NCBI GenBank assembly: GCA_017995215.1
Contig: JAGOJH010000011.1
Location: 1-48,288 of the forward strand
Direction of reading: 5' to 3'
Length of the DNA: 48,288 bases
DNA from: Thermoclostridium sp.
GTDB lineage: Bacteria; Bacillota; Clostridia; DSM-8532
In this document: positions 25,440-34,465 of the stretch, in pieces
Position numbering within the stretch: the first letter of the stretch is position 1
Layout: every line of letters begins with the position of its first letter
Translations under genes and position numbers: made by a program
The notes under the pieces: model-generated
The model's database searches: none
Seen by the model: the letters and a program-made list of their open reading frames with translations, nothing else
What the model was told of the DNA's origin: nothing

Positions 25440-27059
25440 TCAGCTATCCGGGGTGTTGGACAGGCTATCTCGGAATTCGTTTGGAGCCATATTAAAATAT
25501 TTCTTGAAGCAATAGCTGAAGTAGTGGGGATCAGAATACCCAACTGCATAAGCGATCTCATAATTTTTCATATCCGTGCTGCGGATGAAATCCATTGCTT
25601 TTTGCATCCGGATTTCAGTAAGGTAATTAATAAAAGTGGTTCCCGTTTCTTTTTTAAAGACAACTCTGAAATAGCTCGGGCTTAGATGCAGATGCTGGCT
25701 TATTGCCCCTACTGACATATTATTGTCCTTATAATTTTCCTGTATAAAGCTTTTTGCCTTCTCAATCGATAATGAGCAATGATTCTGACGGTTCTGTGAA
25801 ATGCCTTCCATTAAGCTGAAGCATACGTCCAATACCATCTGCTTGAGCTGCCTGACGGTCTTCAGGTTCAAAACATTTCGGATATCACAAAGACGCAACA
25901 GTTCTTTCGTAGCCAGACAAAGACTTTCCGCTTCATGCATAATGCAGATAACCATGCTAATGATATAGCTTCTCAGCTGTTCCATATTTGCTCGGCTTGC
26001 AGCATCGCTTATGAGGGCATCCACCAATTTAGTCATTTCATCCCGATTGTTTGCCTTAATGCAAGCAAGCAGCTGAAGCTCCTTCTCCTTGGTGAACACA
26101 GGGGTATTATGCCTCTGTGGCTCGACATCGTTAATCATGATAACCCGGTTCGTACCGATTGCATATCGATATCCCAATGCAGAAAGCGCTTCCTGATAGG
26201 ATTTGTGAATGCCGCGATAGCTGTGAAAAACATTTCCTGCTCCTATTGATATGGTAAACTCAAGAACCTTCTCAATAGAGGCCCTTATTTCTTCGAGCAC
26301 CGAGGATGCATTATTTTTCCACTGTTCTTCATTGACAATGCCTGCGTTTGTTAAAAGTGAAACAACACAGTCATCGCCAATGATTGCTGTTCCCATCTGC
26401 CTTGCTTCCAGGATTTCCTTCGTGATATTATATATCGCAAAATGAACCAGGCTTGATGATTCATTCATCCAATTTTCGTTGCGATTACCGTCTTCCACAA
26501 TAACTGCAGCCTGGAAATGGCTGCCCGCAAGGAAATCAAGGCCTAAAAGCTCCACTTTTTTTGATGCTTCGCTGTCACTTGCCTCGTTCATGAGCAGGCT
26601 GTTCAGGAATGTATTCTGTAATACCGCTTTATTTTGATGATAGAAGTTTTTCCAGACAGCTAAATTACGGCTTTGCAAACGCTCTTTGTCCAGGATTTTC
26701 TTCATTTCATCCAGACAGGAGATCAGGTTTTGTGCAGTAACAGGCTTTAATATATACTTTGCAACCTTTAAATCAATCGCCTGTTGTGCATATTTGAAAT
26801 CATCATAGCCCGTTAAAAAAATAACTTTTACTGTCGGGAAATCGCTTCTTAAGCGCCGTGCCAAATCAATACCATTGATAAATGGCATATTGATATCCGT
26901 AATAACAAGATCCGGTGGTTCTTTCTCCACCGCCTCCAATAATTCATGCCCGTTGGCACAGCAATCAACCAGCTCAAATCCGCATTCTTCCCATTGAACA
27001 AGTTTGACGATATTATTCCGCACCAATGCTTCATCATCCGCAAAGATCAGTTTGTACAT
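25440..27059 (-). CDS. YesN-type response regulator with AraC DNA-binding domain
   Basis: The 539-residue protein has an N-terminal receiver domain (YKLIFADDEALVRNNI; phosphoacceptor Asp55 in VITDINMP; Lys in YILKPV), a long central region (about 140-430) and a C-terminal AraC helix-turn-helix pair (about 435-530; MSVGAISQHLHLSPSYFRVVFKK, then YEIAYAVGYSDPHYFSYCFKK). This is the YesN partner of YesM-type kinases, which activate carbohydrate genes. The YesM-like kinase at 32398-34137 is the obvious partner, separated from it by the sugar transporter genes. AAGGGGAT lies 4 nt before the ATG. It follows the transporter genes after a GC-rich hairpin, so it may be transcribed partly by readthrough. 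Confidence 0.9.
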   Translation of the reverse strand: MYKLIFADDEALVRNNIVKLVQWEECGFELVDCCANGHELLEAVEKEPPDLVITDINMPFINGIDLARRLRSDFPTVKVIFLTGYDDFKYAQQAIDLKVAKYILKPVTAQNLISCLDEMKKILDKERLQSRNLAVWKNFYHQNKAVLQNTFLNSLLMNEASDSEASKKVELLGLDFLAGSHFQAAVIVEDGNRNENWMNESSSLVHFAIYNITKEILEARQMGTAIIGDDCVVSLLTNAGIVNEEQWKNNASSVLEEIRASIEKVLEFTISIGAGNVFHSYRGIHKSYQEALSALGYRYAIGTNRVIMINDVEPQRHNTPVFTKEKELQLLACIKANNRDEMTKLVDALISDAASRANMEQLRSYIISMVICIMHEAESLCLATKELLRLCDIRNVLNLKTVRQLKQMVLDVCFSLMEGISQNRQNHCSLSIEKAKSFIQENYKDNNMSVGAISQHLHLSPSYFRVVFKKETGTTFINYLTEIRMQKAMDFIRSTDMKNYEIAYAVGYSDPHYFSYCFKKYFNMAPNEFRDSLSNTPDS

Positions 27060-27216
27060 CTTATCCCCTTAGTTTTCTGTTTTTACTGGATAATAGCATC
27101 TATAGCCCAAATGGGCTGAATATTTTACAGGTTTATCGGCAGAAAACTTGTTTTTTTCTTCAGAACCATACCTTCGCTAACCTGATAGGACCTTGCACTA
27201 AAAGAAAATCGAAATT

Positions 27217-27238
27217 CCGGGGGCATTGATGCCCCCGG
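27217..27238 (-). terminator. GC-rich hairpin after the sugar-binding protein gene
   Basis: CCGGGGGCAT (27217-27226) pairs perfectly with ATGCCCCCGG (27229-27238); the minus strand continues AATTTCGATTTTC. It is 49 bp after the binding-protein stop. It may terminate, or act as an mRNA stabiliser that raises binding-protein expression relative to the regulator downstream. The rest of 27060-27216 shows nothing else. Confidence 0.6.
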
Positions 27239-27286
27239 AAATTTCATAATGTATTGTTCGAATTCAGTAAAGTAAACCCAGAAAAA

Positions 27287-28330
27287 TTACTGGTTCAAAA
27301 TTGCCTGAATTTTTGAGTCATTCATATTATCGGTTGTGACCATGGTAACACCTGTATCCACCGCTTTGTCTGCAGGTGCTTTACCTGCCAGGAGGTCGAC
27401 GACAATCTGAACACCCATCGAACCCATTGCTGTAGGCATTTGAACAGCTGTACCCTTAATGGTACCTGACTTCAAGCCAGCCTTGATATCATCGGAGTTA
27501 TCGAAACCTACCACCATCAGGCTATCGGTTCTCCCTTGCTCGGTAACAGCCTGAGCAACACCAATTGCTGACTGATCGTTAGCGCCCCATATTCCTTTCA
27601 GTTCGGGGTTGGCAGAGATAAAGTCGGTCGCCTGGTTTGCTGCTACTGTAGGGTCGGAGTTACAGTACTGAACGCCGACAATCTGAATATCCTTGTGATT
27701 GTTTTTAATTTCTTCGGTAAATCCAGTTTCTCTGTCGATAGCTGTTTGCGTACCTGCTGCAAAGTTCACGATTGCCACCTGACCCTTGCCGCCAATCAGC
27801 TTGGACATCAGCTTGGCACACTCTGCACCGGCCTGAACATTATTGGTTGCCAGGAATGCATCATATACAGGCTCTGAGATACCGGAATCGATCATAACAA
27901 CAGGAATACCGGCTTCCTTTGCTTTTCTTACGGGATCGATCAGCGCATCCTTATCACAGGCTGCGAGGATGATTCCGTCATAATCATCGTTAATACAAGT
28001 TTCGATGATTTGCACCTGTTTGTCAATATCGGCTTCGGTCGGCGGGCCCAGGTGGGTGAGCTGCACATTGCCAAGCTCGTTTGCCTTTTCCTCTGCTGCA
28101 CGTTTTACAGTCTGCCAGTAAGGGGAATCCACCATTTTTGTAACCAAGGCAATTTTAATCGTCTTGCTTTCATTGCCGGTTGATGCATTGGTTGTTGTAC
28201 CGCTTTGTTCTCCGGTCGTTGTCGCGCTTTTGTCTCCGGTCGTAGTTCCGGTCCCCGGGACATTACCTGCACAGCCTACCATCGTAATGATAAGTGCAAG
28301 CACCATGAAAATACCAAACACCTTTTTCAT
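27287..28330 (-). CDS. Sugar ABC transporter substrate-binding lipoprotein (RbsB-like)
   Basis: The 347-residue protein has a lipoprotein signal ending MVGC (Cys20), then a Thr/Ser/Gly-rich linker (about 21-50) and a type I periplasmic-binding-protein fold: KIALVTKMVDSPYWQTVKRAAEE, YDGIILAACDKDAL, IPVVMIDSGI, GIWGANDQSAIGVAQA and VVGFDNSDDIKAG. These are typical of the ribose/galactose/multiple-sugar CUT2 family. It captures a monosaccharide for the permease and ATPase encoded just upstream. GGAGATG 8 nt before the ATG at 28330 sets the start, although the frame is open further. The sugar is unknown; the context suggests a deoxy-hexose, hexose or polyol from the glycan locus. Confidence 0.9.
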   Translation of the reverse strand: MKKVFGIFMVLALIITMVGCAGNVPGTGTTTGDKSATTTGEQSGTTTNASTGNESKTIKIALVTKMVDSPYWQTVKRAAEEKANELGNVQLTHLGPPTEADIDKQVQIIETCINDDYDGIILAACDKDALIDPVRKAKEAGIPVVMIDSGISEPVYDAFLATNNVQAGAECAKLMSKLIGGKGQVAIVNFAAGTQTAIDRETGFTEEIKNNHKDIQIVGVQYCNSDPTVAANQATDFISANPELKGIWGANDQSAIGVAQAVTEQGRTDSLMVVGFDNSDDIKAGLKSGTIKGTAVQMPTAMGSMGVQIVVDLLAGKAPADKAVDTGVTMVTTDNMNDSKIQAILNQ

Positions 28331-28399
28331 CCTGACATCTCCTATCCTCTTCATATATTCTTCATCACCGCTGTTGCGGTAATAAACCGACAAAAAGAT

Positions 28400-29416
28400 T
28401 CAACTATTCTGTTTTTTACGCCTTGCGGTGTCATACCATACACCTAATACAATGATGGTACCAATAATCACCATTTGAACAAAGGCGTCCACCTTCAGCA
28501 GATTCAGACCATTACGCAGCACACCCATGACAAATGCGCCAATGACTGTACCTAAAATGCCACCCTCGCCGCCCATAACCGATGTGCCGCCTATGACTGC
28601 CGCTGCAATACCCTCCAGCTCATAACCCTGGCCTGCGTTGGACTGTGCCGACACAAGACGGGCTGCCAATAGAATACCGGCCATTGCACTGGTTGCACCA
28701 CAAACAATATAAGCAGCGAGCTTCGTTTTGGTAACATTGATGCCGGATAACCTTGCAGCCTCTTCATTGGAGCCAACTGCATAAAGCCGTCTGCCAAAGC
28801 CGGTTTTTGAGAGAATGATGCCAAGCACCACAGCGGTAATAATCATGATGATGGTTGGAAACGGAACCTTGCCAAAAACGGTACCGCCGCCAATAAACCG
28901 GAACACCGAGATGATTTCCTTATCTCCCAAAGCTTGTATGGATACTGGTTTCCCCTGCCCAACCAACTGGGTAAGCCCGCGAAAAGCGAACTGCGTGCCT
29001 AGTGTTGCTATAAAGGGTGTAACACCCAGTTTCGTAACAAATAAACCATTGATCAGCCCTGCGAATACGCCAGCCAATATCCCGATTAAAATTGAAACAG
29101 GTATGCTGATGCCCATCGTAACAGCCTTTGCGCAAACAATTCCGCCAAAGCCTATAACAGATCCGGCGGACAGGTCGGTACCCCCGGTAATCAATACAAA
29201 GGTAAGTCCAAAGCCCAAAATTGCGTATGGTGTTACCTGTAACGCGATGGTCAATAGATTATCAACTCTTGAGAAACTGCCTTTTGTAAGCACTCCAAAT
29301 AGAATACACAGAACAATCAGAACACCAAACGCTAAAAAATTCTGAAGTACCCCGCTTTGTCCCTTCGCACCCTGTAAATTTGTTTTTTTGTTCAGTGTCA
29401 AAAACTTGCCAGCCAT
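28400..29416 (-). CDS. Sugar ABC transporter permease (RbsC-like)
   Basis: The 338-residue membrane protein has about eight to ten hydrophobic segments. It contains the RbsC-type motifs GGTDLSAGSVIGFGGI, TLGTQFAFRGLTQL, GRRLYAVGSNEEAARLSGINV and IAAAVIGGTSVMGGEGG, which are diagnostic of CUT2 sugar permeases. It lies 3 nt after the ATPase gene and 69 nt before the binding-protein gene. It forms the membrane channel of a monosaccharide importer. Confidence 0.92.
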   Translation of the reverse strand: MAGKFLTLNKKTNLQGAKGQSGVLQNFLAFGVLIVLCILFGVLTKGSFSRVDNLLTIALQVTPYAILGFGLTFVLITGGTDLSAGSVIGFGGIVCAKAVTMGISIPVSILIGILAGVFAGLINGLFVTKLGVTPFIATLGTQFAFRGLTQLVGQGKPVSIQALGDKEIISVFRFIGGGTVFGKVPFPTIIMIITAVVLGIILSKTGFGRRLYAVGSNEEAARLSGINVTKTKLAAYIVCGATSAMAGILLAARLVSAQSNAGQGYELEGIAAAVIGGTSVMGGEGGILGTVIGAFVMGVLRNGLNLLKVDAFVQMVIIGTIIVLGVWYDTARRKKQNS

Positions 29417-29419
29417 TGC

Positions 29420-30922
29420 TTAAGCACCCTTTCCTTCTTCATTGCGCAGCCCTGCAGCATAACGGAGAATCTTTTCCTGTGTTGCCTCGCTGCGGTTCAG
29501 TTCACCGCTGATCGAGCCATTGTGCATGACCAGAATACGATCACTCATACCCAAAATTTCCTGTAAATCGGAGGATATCATGATGATGGCAACGCCATTG
29601 TCGCTCAGCCGGTTCATCAACTCATAAATTTCATACTTCGCCCCAACATCAATGCCACGGGTGGGCTCATCAAAGATAAGAACCTTGATGTCGTTGCAAA
29701 GCCACTTGGCAAGTACGGTCTTCTGTTGATTGCCGCCGGAAAGGTTTTGCATCTTCTGATACATGCTCGGTGTTTTGATGTGCAGGCTGTCGATATATTG
29801 GGCGGCGTTCTCCCTGGCGGCATTCTCGTCGGCGAAGATGCTTTTGCAAAGTATGGGAATATAGGCCATATTGATGTTGCGTTCCACCGTCATATTCAGT
29901 GCCAGACCGTCTCTTTTGCGATCCTCGGTAATATAGCCTATTCCATTTTTAATGGCGGAGGTGATGCTATTCACTTCCACCAGCTTTCCATCCACAAAAA
30001 CTTCCTTGTGCCAGGTCCTGTCCGCACCAAAAATAGCTCTGGCAAGCTCTGTGCGCCCAGCCCCCATTAAACCTGCCAGGCCAACAATCTCTCCGGCACG
30101 AACCTGTATATTCTCCACATTCACCTTATGGCTTTTAACATTTCGCGCTTCAAACAACACATCTCCGATTTTTCTTTTGTAGACGGGGAATTTGTCGTTC
30201 AGCTCCCGGCCAACCATCATGCTCACCAGCCTGTCAATTGAAACCTCCTGATAGGGAAGTGTGCCGATGTACTGTCCATCTCTGATGACAGAAACACGAT
30301 CGGTTATCCGCGCAAGCTCTTCCAGACGGTGGGAAATATAGATCATCCCGACCCCTTTTGATTTTAGCCTGTGAATGATATTGAACAGCTTGTCTATTTC
30401 AGATTCGGTTAAGGCCGCTGTGGGTTCGTCCAGTACAAGAATTCTGGAGTTGAAGGAGATTGCCTTGGCAATCTCCACCATCTGCTGCTCTGCGACGCTT
30501 AATGTGCGAACCAGCGCTTTGGGGCTGATAGAAAGCCCAAGATCATCCAGAATGGCTTGTGTCATTTCAATCAGCTTTTTGTCATCCACAAAGGGACCTT
30601 TTTTAGGTTGGCGATCAAGCCAGATATTGTTTGCAACAGTCAGATGCGGGAACAGGTTGAACTCTTGAAAAATAATGCTGATCCCAAGCTGCTGTGCTTT
30701 TTTTGTGTTTTCAATATCCGCTTTTTCGCCATTAATGAATATTTCCCCCTCATTTGCCTGGTATACACCTGAGAGAATTTTCATTAATGTGGATTTCCCA
30801 GCGCCGTTTTCTCCGCACAAAGCGTGAACCTCACCGGCATAAAGCGTTAAACTGACATTGCTTAACGCCCTGACACCCGGAAAAGATTTGGAGATTCCAC
30901 ACATTTTGAGCAGCTCATTCAT
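29420..30922 (-). CDS. Sugar ABC transporter ATP-binding protein (RbsA-like, two ABC domains)
   Basis: The 500-residue protein carries two fused ABC domains. The first has Walker A GENGAGKST, a divergent signature SVAEQQMVEIAKA and Walker B ILVLDEPTAAL. The second has the degenerate Walker A GLMGAGRTE usual for this family, signature LSGGNQQKTVLAKWL and Walker B VLIFDEPTRGID. The length and pattern are those of RbsA/XylG/MglA. GGGGAG lies 8 nt before the ATG at 30922, which is preferred over upstream in-frame codons. A GAAAC-g-GTTTC inverted repeat and a pair of 21-bp-spaced direct repeats lie upstream and probably regulate it. Confidence 0.93.
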   Translation of the reverse strand: MNELLKMCGISKSFPGVRALSNVSLTLYAGEVHALCGENGAGKSTLMKILSGVYQANEGEIFINGEKADIENTKKAQQLGISIIFQEFNLFPHLTVANNIWLDRQPKKGPFVDDKKLIEMTQAILDDLGLSISPKALVRTLSVAEQQMVEIAKAISFNSRILVLDEPTAALTESEIDKLFNIIHRLKSKGVGMIYISHRLEELARITDRVSVIRDGQYIGTLPYQEVSIDRLVSMMVGRELNDKFPVYKRKIGDVLFEARNVKSHKVNVENIQVRAGEIVGLAGLMGAGRTELARAIFGADRTWHKEVFVDGKLVEVNSITSAIKNGIGYITEDRKRDGLALNMTVERNINMAYIPILCKSIFADENAARENAAQYIDSLHIKTPSMYQKMQNLSGGNQQKTVLAKWLCNDIKVLIFDEPTRGIDVGAKYEIYELMNRLSDNGVAIIMISSDLQEILGMSDRILVMHNGSISGELNRSEATQEKILRYAAGLRNEEGKGA

Positions 30923-30949
30923 CCCTTTTTCTCCCCTTGCCTGTGAATT

Positions 30950-31038
30950 GAAACGGTTTCTTGCTGAGTTCAATATATTAAAATCAAGTTGAAATTTGAA
31001 TGGAAAAAACGACTGTAAAGATATGAAAAACGATTGTA
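30950..31038 (-). promoter_or_regulatory. Regulatory region of the sugar transporter operon
   Basis: On the minus strand a weak promoter (CCATTC at 31003-30998, 17 bp, TAATAT at 30980-30975) lies directly beside two direct repeats of AAAAACGAyTGTA (plus-strand 31005-31017 and 31026-31038). Their starts are 21 bp apart, and a third inverted copy lies at 31053-31062. Tandem sites on one face of the helix next to a poor -35 are typical of AraC-type activation, so YesN is the likely ligand. GAAACGGTTTC at 30950-30960, downstream of the predicted start, resembles a LacI-type half-site pair. Confidence 0.5.
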
Positions 31039-31106
31039 TGAGATCACGCATAAAATCGTTTTACCCAATGCTTTTAACAAGGCAAAGATGGACCCCCATC
31101 GAGTAA

Positions 31107-31157
31107 CTTCAATTTGGGATTGAAGCCTGTAACACATTTTAGCCAGAGGCTAAAATG
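31107..31157. repeat. Two stem-loops between the sensor lipoprotein and ATPase genes
   Basis: CTTCAAT/ATTGAAG (31107-31113 and 31119-31125, 5-nt loop) and CATTTTAGCC/GGCTAAAATG (31135-31144 and 31148-31157, 3-nt loop) are both perfect. Neither is followed by a good T-tract on the minus strand. They may act as a weak terminator or RNA-processing site separating sensor from transporter expression. Confidence 0.55.
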
Positions 31158-31269
31158 CAAGTATATGTATTTTCTGCCAGAGGTAAAAAAATAGCGTGTT
31201 AGCAGGTACCGATTACCTGAATCAGACGGGAAGCATCAACACGGAGCTGAAGGTAAACCGGAAATGAAG

Positions 31270-32217
31270 CTAATAGAATGGGAAAATCAACCTCTGATAT
31301 TCCTCGGAAAACATGTTTTCCTTATCCACCACGTAAACAGCTGTGCAGATATTTTTCTCAACCCGTTCCCCCTTTAAAACCTGAAAGGTGGCTTCAACGC
31401 TGAAATATCCCATTAAATATGGATTTTGCAGGATCGCCACATCAAGAATTTCCTGCTCCATATAGTCTGCTTGCTCGACAGTGCAGTCGATCCCCGCTAA
31501 AAAAATATCGCTCCGACCGAGCTGTTCAAGCGCACGAGCTGCGCCTGTGGCTGACTGAGCATTTAGACCTGCAATCACCCGTATTCCAGGATGATTTGTT
31601 AAAAGCTCTTCGGTAAGCTGCTTTGCTTTGTCAATACTAGAGTCACAGTATAGCGTCTTGACAATCTTCATCTTTGTTTTTTCAATGATATAATCGTTGA
31701 ACCCGGCAATACGCTCCAGGGAAGGAGAAGAGTTTTTTACAAAACTGATCACGCCGATTTCAGCAGTCCCTCCGACACGCTTATCTATTTCCTGTGCCAG
31801 AACCCTTCCTGCTTCCTGATTATCAGTTGCAACGAAAGTTGTCCACAGTTCACTGTTCACACCGGAGTCTACCAATATAACAGGTATTCCGGCATCTACC
31901 GCCTCGCTGACAGGCTCAGCCATCATTTGGTAGTCACCTGCCGCTAATATGATGGCATCCACTTTATGCAGAATACTCTGTTCAATAATGGAAACCTGAT
32001 GAGAGTAATCCTTTTCCACCGTCGGCCCCAGGAAGCGCAGATCAATATTATATTTGGAGCCTGCCGCCTTTGCACCGTCAAAAACGCTCTCCCAGAACTC
32101 CGAACTCGTCGATTTAACAATCAGATCAACCTCGTAATTCTTTTTACCGGCAGCGCAGGAAGTGAAGCTGGTAAGGATGGACAGGATGAGTAAAACAATA
32201 TAGATTCGTTTTTTCAT
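31270..32217 (-). CDS. Second RbsB-like sugar-binding lipoprotein, probable sensory component
   Basis: This 315-residue protein has a lipoprotein signal (Cys21 in SFTSC) and a type I sugar-binding fold: VDLIVKSTSSEFWESVFDGAKAAG, VDAIILAAGDYQMM, GIPVILVDSGVNSELWTTFVATDN, IRVIAGLNAQSATGAARALEQLG. It is clearly related to, but different from, the transporter's own binding protein (27287-28330). It lies directly after the YesM-like kinase gene and has no permease or ATPase of its own. In Geobacillus the AraP lipoprotein, AraS kinase and AraT regulator form a three-component sugar sensor; this arrangement suggests the same job. A second binding protein feeding the same transporter is the alternative. 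The ribosome binding site is GCAGGT, about 6 nt before the ATG. Confidence 0.8.
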   Translation of the reverse strand: MKKRIYIVLLILSILTSFTSCAAGKKNYEVDLIVKSTSSEFWESVFDGAKAAGSKYNIDLRFLGPTVEKDYSHQVSIIEQSILHKVDAIILAAGDYQMMAEPVSEAVDAGIPVILVDSGVNSELWTTFVATDNQEAGRVLAQEIDKRVGGTAEIGVISFVKNSSPSLERIAGFNDYIIEKTKMKIVKTLYCDSSIDKAKQLTEELLTNHPGIRVIAGLNAQSATGAARALEQLGRSDIFLAGIDCTVEQADYMEQEILDVAILQNPYLMGYFSVEATFQVLKGERVEKNICTAVYVVDKENMFSEEYQRLIFPFY

Positions 32218-32397
32218 AGGATACCTGCCTCAATCGATATTGAGTTTCCTTTCCTGGAGATTTAAATCATTTCAGAGGTATCAACATAAAGTTACGCGCT
32301 CACTTTCCAAGGGTATGAGTAACCTTATTTGCGCAATAGATAATAGCTTTTCTGGCACAACCCTTAACAGCCTACTTTTACCGGTATGGGCTATTGG

Positions 32398-34137
32398 CTA
32401 GGCTGTGATGGGTGGCAGGGTTATTCGCACAGTCGTCCCCTCATCGGGTTGGCTTTCAAACTGCAACCCATATTCTGGCCCATACATTAACTGAATACGC
32501 TGGTGCACATTATGTACGCCTATGCCGGACTTATCGGAAGGTTTTTCCGCTAGAATATTTTCCAGGACATCGGGTTTCATCCCAAAACCGTTGTCGCTCA
32601 CTTCAAATACCAGTTTATCCTTGCAGATACCTGCAGAAATCTTGATTTCGCCCTTATATGGCAGGTTTCCCACACCATGAATAATTGCATTTTCCACAAT
32701 GGGCTGAAGCAAAATTTTCAGCGTCTTCCAGTCTGAAACCACAGGATCAACCGAGATTTCATAGTCAAACTGTTCATCATAACGCATCTTTTGTATGACC
32801 AGATAGTTTTCCGCATGCTGTATTTCATCCTTCACTGAAATTGTTTCGCTACCCCCGCTAAGCGACAAACGGAAGAATTTTGCCAGTGCCGCAATCATTT
32901 TTACGACATTCTTCTGGTCTCCGCTTTCAGCCATCCACATAATGGAGTCGAGCGTGTTGTATAAAAAATGCGGGTTAATTTGAGATTCCAATGTCCTCAT
33001 TTCACTCTTGCGAAGCAGCTGCTGTTCTTCAACCACCTGCTGCATCAACCGTTTAATTTTATACACCATCTGGTTGAAGGAACGGGAGAGCTCATTCACC
33101 TCATAAACACCCCGTGCTGTTGAGAACGTATCCAACTTCTCAGCGTCCACCTCTCCCATTAACCGCATCAGTCGGTTCATCGGGCTGGTAATAAAGAAGG
33201 AGAACACAATGGACAGAAAGACAGCCAGCAATACGACACAGGTAACAATCAGCATCACAAAGTTACGCAGCTCTTCATCATAGGTAAGCAGGCCATTCAA
33301 CGGACTGACACCTACCACACGCCAATCCGCGTTCTTCAAGGTCTTAACGCTGATCATCATCCTACCGCCATCCTGAGGAAAAATCCTGCTGCCACCATCA
33401 AGTTCGCAGGCTAAGGGAACCGTCTTGTCTTCGATGCCGGCATAGATCATCTGCTGGCGGGGATGATACACCAGCCTGCCATTTTTGTCTACAATATAAA
33501 GATATCCATTTTCACCAAGTTCCTTGGAACAAAGCTCTTTAATATTATTGAAGTTCAGATCCACCAGGATGACACCTTGATGGGTATTGCTCCCATCAGC
33601 CCATTCTATCCCTTTGCTCAGCGAGATAACCCATCGGTATTCGCCCTTATATAAACGCTGAACATGGGGTTCGGTGAAAGTATGCATGCGACTGCCAGGA
33701 GCAACGCTGCGAAACCAATCCTGATGCGCAATCCCTACATTGTTCTTTAAAAGACGTGAATCGGTTTTCATCAATAGACCACCCTGGGCATCAAAAACTG
33801 CGATCGTATCGATATCATCACGCAAAACAAAGTGGTAGCTTTGGAATACATTATCCAAACTGGTATCGATAAGTAACCCGGAAATGGTGCTGGAAACCGA
33901 AATCATCTCCTTGAGATAGCTGTCAATGCTGTCGGAGACATTATCTACTATCTGTGAATTATTCTGCTCTGTGGTGCGATCAATGGATGCATTAAAGCGG
34001 TTGTTCATTGTATAGGTAATCATCAAAACCGCTACCACAGCAATAAATGTGGTGGCTGAAGCAATTACCACCAACAGGCTGTTCCATTTCAAGCTGGAGG
34101 GCAATGTCGATTTTATTCTATATAGTAACCTTATCAT
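32398..34137 (-). CDS. YesM/LytS-type sensor histidine kinase
   Basis: The 579-residue protein has a membrane segment at about 20-42, an extracellular Cache-like sensing region (about 45-290), a second membrane segment (about 292-315), a HAMP linker, and the His_kinase domain with the phosphorylated His390 in LESQINPHFLYNTLDSIMW. The ATPase part has LLQPIVENAIIHG (N box) and VSDNGFGM (G box). This is the YesM family, which works with YesN-type regulators; the likely partner is the response regulator at 25440-27059. It begins the minus-strand series sensor kinase, sugar-binding lipoprotein, ABC transporter, response regulator. GGGGGAG precedes the ATG. A leader of about 240 nt carries a 47-codon open frame. 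Confidence 0.9.
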   Translation of the reverse strand: MIRLLYRIKSTLPSSLKWNSLLVVIASATTFIAVVAVLMITYTMNNRFNASIDRTTEQNNSQIVDNVSDSIDSYLKEMISVSSTISGLLIDTSLDNVFQSYHFVLRDDIDTIAVFDAQGGLLMKTDSRLLKNNVGIAHQDWFRSVAPGSRMHTFTEPHVQRLYKGEYRWVISLSKGIEWADGSNTHQGVILVDLNFNNIKELCSKELGENGYLYIVDKNGRLVYHPRQQMIYAGIEDKTVPLACELDGGSRIFPQDGGRMMISVKTLKNADWRVVGVSPLNGLLTYDEELRNFVMLIVTCVVLLAVFLSIVFSFFITSPMNRLMRLMGEVDAEKLDTFSTARGVYEVNELSRSFNQMVYKIKRLMQQVVEEQQLLRKSEMRTLESQINPHFLYNTLDSIMWMAESGDQKNVVKMIAALAKFFRLSLSGGSETISVKDEIQHAENYLVIQKMRYDEQFDYEISVDPVVSDWKTLKILLQPIVENAIIHGVGNLPYKGEIKISAGICKDKLVFEVSDNGFGMKPDVLENILAEKPSDKSGIGVHNVHQRIQLMYGPEYGLQFESQPDEGTTVRITLPPITA

Positions 34138-34213
34138 ACATTCTCCCCCATTCAGGCGATAGCTGACTTGATGTCACAAAGCCGGCTGGAATGCAGGATT
34201 TATTTACAGCGGA

Positions 34214-34357
34214 TTACAGGGTTTTATCCCAATAGTCCCCCGCGAGGCCGTCCAGAATTGAACCCGCTGCCCATGGCATCAGGCAGAACCACGTGGTCGC
34301 CGGAGAACCATCACTGTAGGTGCCTTCAGGTTGCGCACAATTCGCGCAATCGCTCAT
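34214..34357 (-). CDS. Possible 47-codon small ORF or gene remnant in the kinase leader
   Basis: An ATG at 34357 opens a 47-codon frame ending with TAA at 34214-34216. It begins MSDCANCAQPEGTY and ends LDGLAGDYWDKTL, with two paired cysteines, three tryptophans and a codon pattern that looks coding. No ribosome binding site is visible, and a stop codon closes the frame 7 codons upstream. It was not recognised. It may be the 3' remnant of a lost gene or a small leader peptide; chance is possible. Confidence 0.25.
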   Translation of the reverse strand: MSDCANCAQPEGTYSDGSPATTWFCLMPWAAGSILDGLAGDYWDKTL

Positions 34358-34380
34358 TGAGACACATTTTATTTACTGTC

Positions 34381-34409
34381 ATTATACAATACGTTACATT
34401 CGTAGTGAA
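34381..34409 (-). promoter_or_regulatory. Promoter of the sensor kinase gene
   Basis: On the minus strand TTCACT (34409-34404), 17 bp and TATAAT (34386-34381) give a start near 34374, leaving a leader of about 237 nt. The 442-bp gap between the kinase and aldo/keto reductase genes otherwise contains the small ORF and the terminator at 34466-34505. Confidence 0.5.
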
Positions 34410-34465
34410 ATAAAAACCCGCACATACTGCATTTTCACGCACGATAATCTATACCTGCAGAAAGA

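Noticed and set aside
30950..30960. CcpA cre site before rbsA
   Set aside because: GAAACGGTTTC lacks the spacing and flanking TG...CA of the cre consensus, so catabolite control was not claimed.
34240..34270. tRNA-like T-loop (GGGTTCAATTC) on the minus strand
   Set aside because: No matching acceptor, D or anticodon arms could be formed around it.
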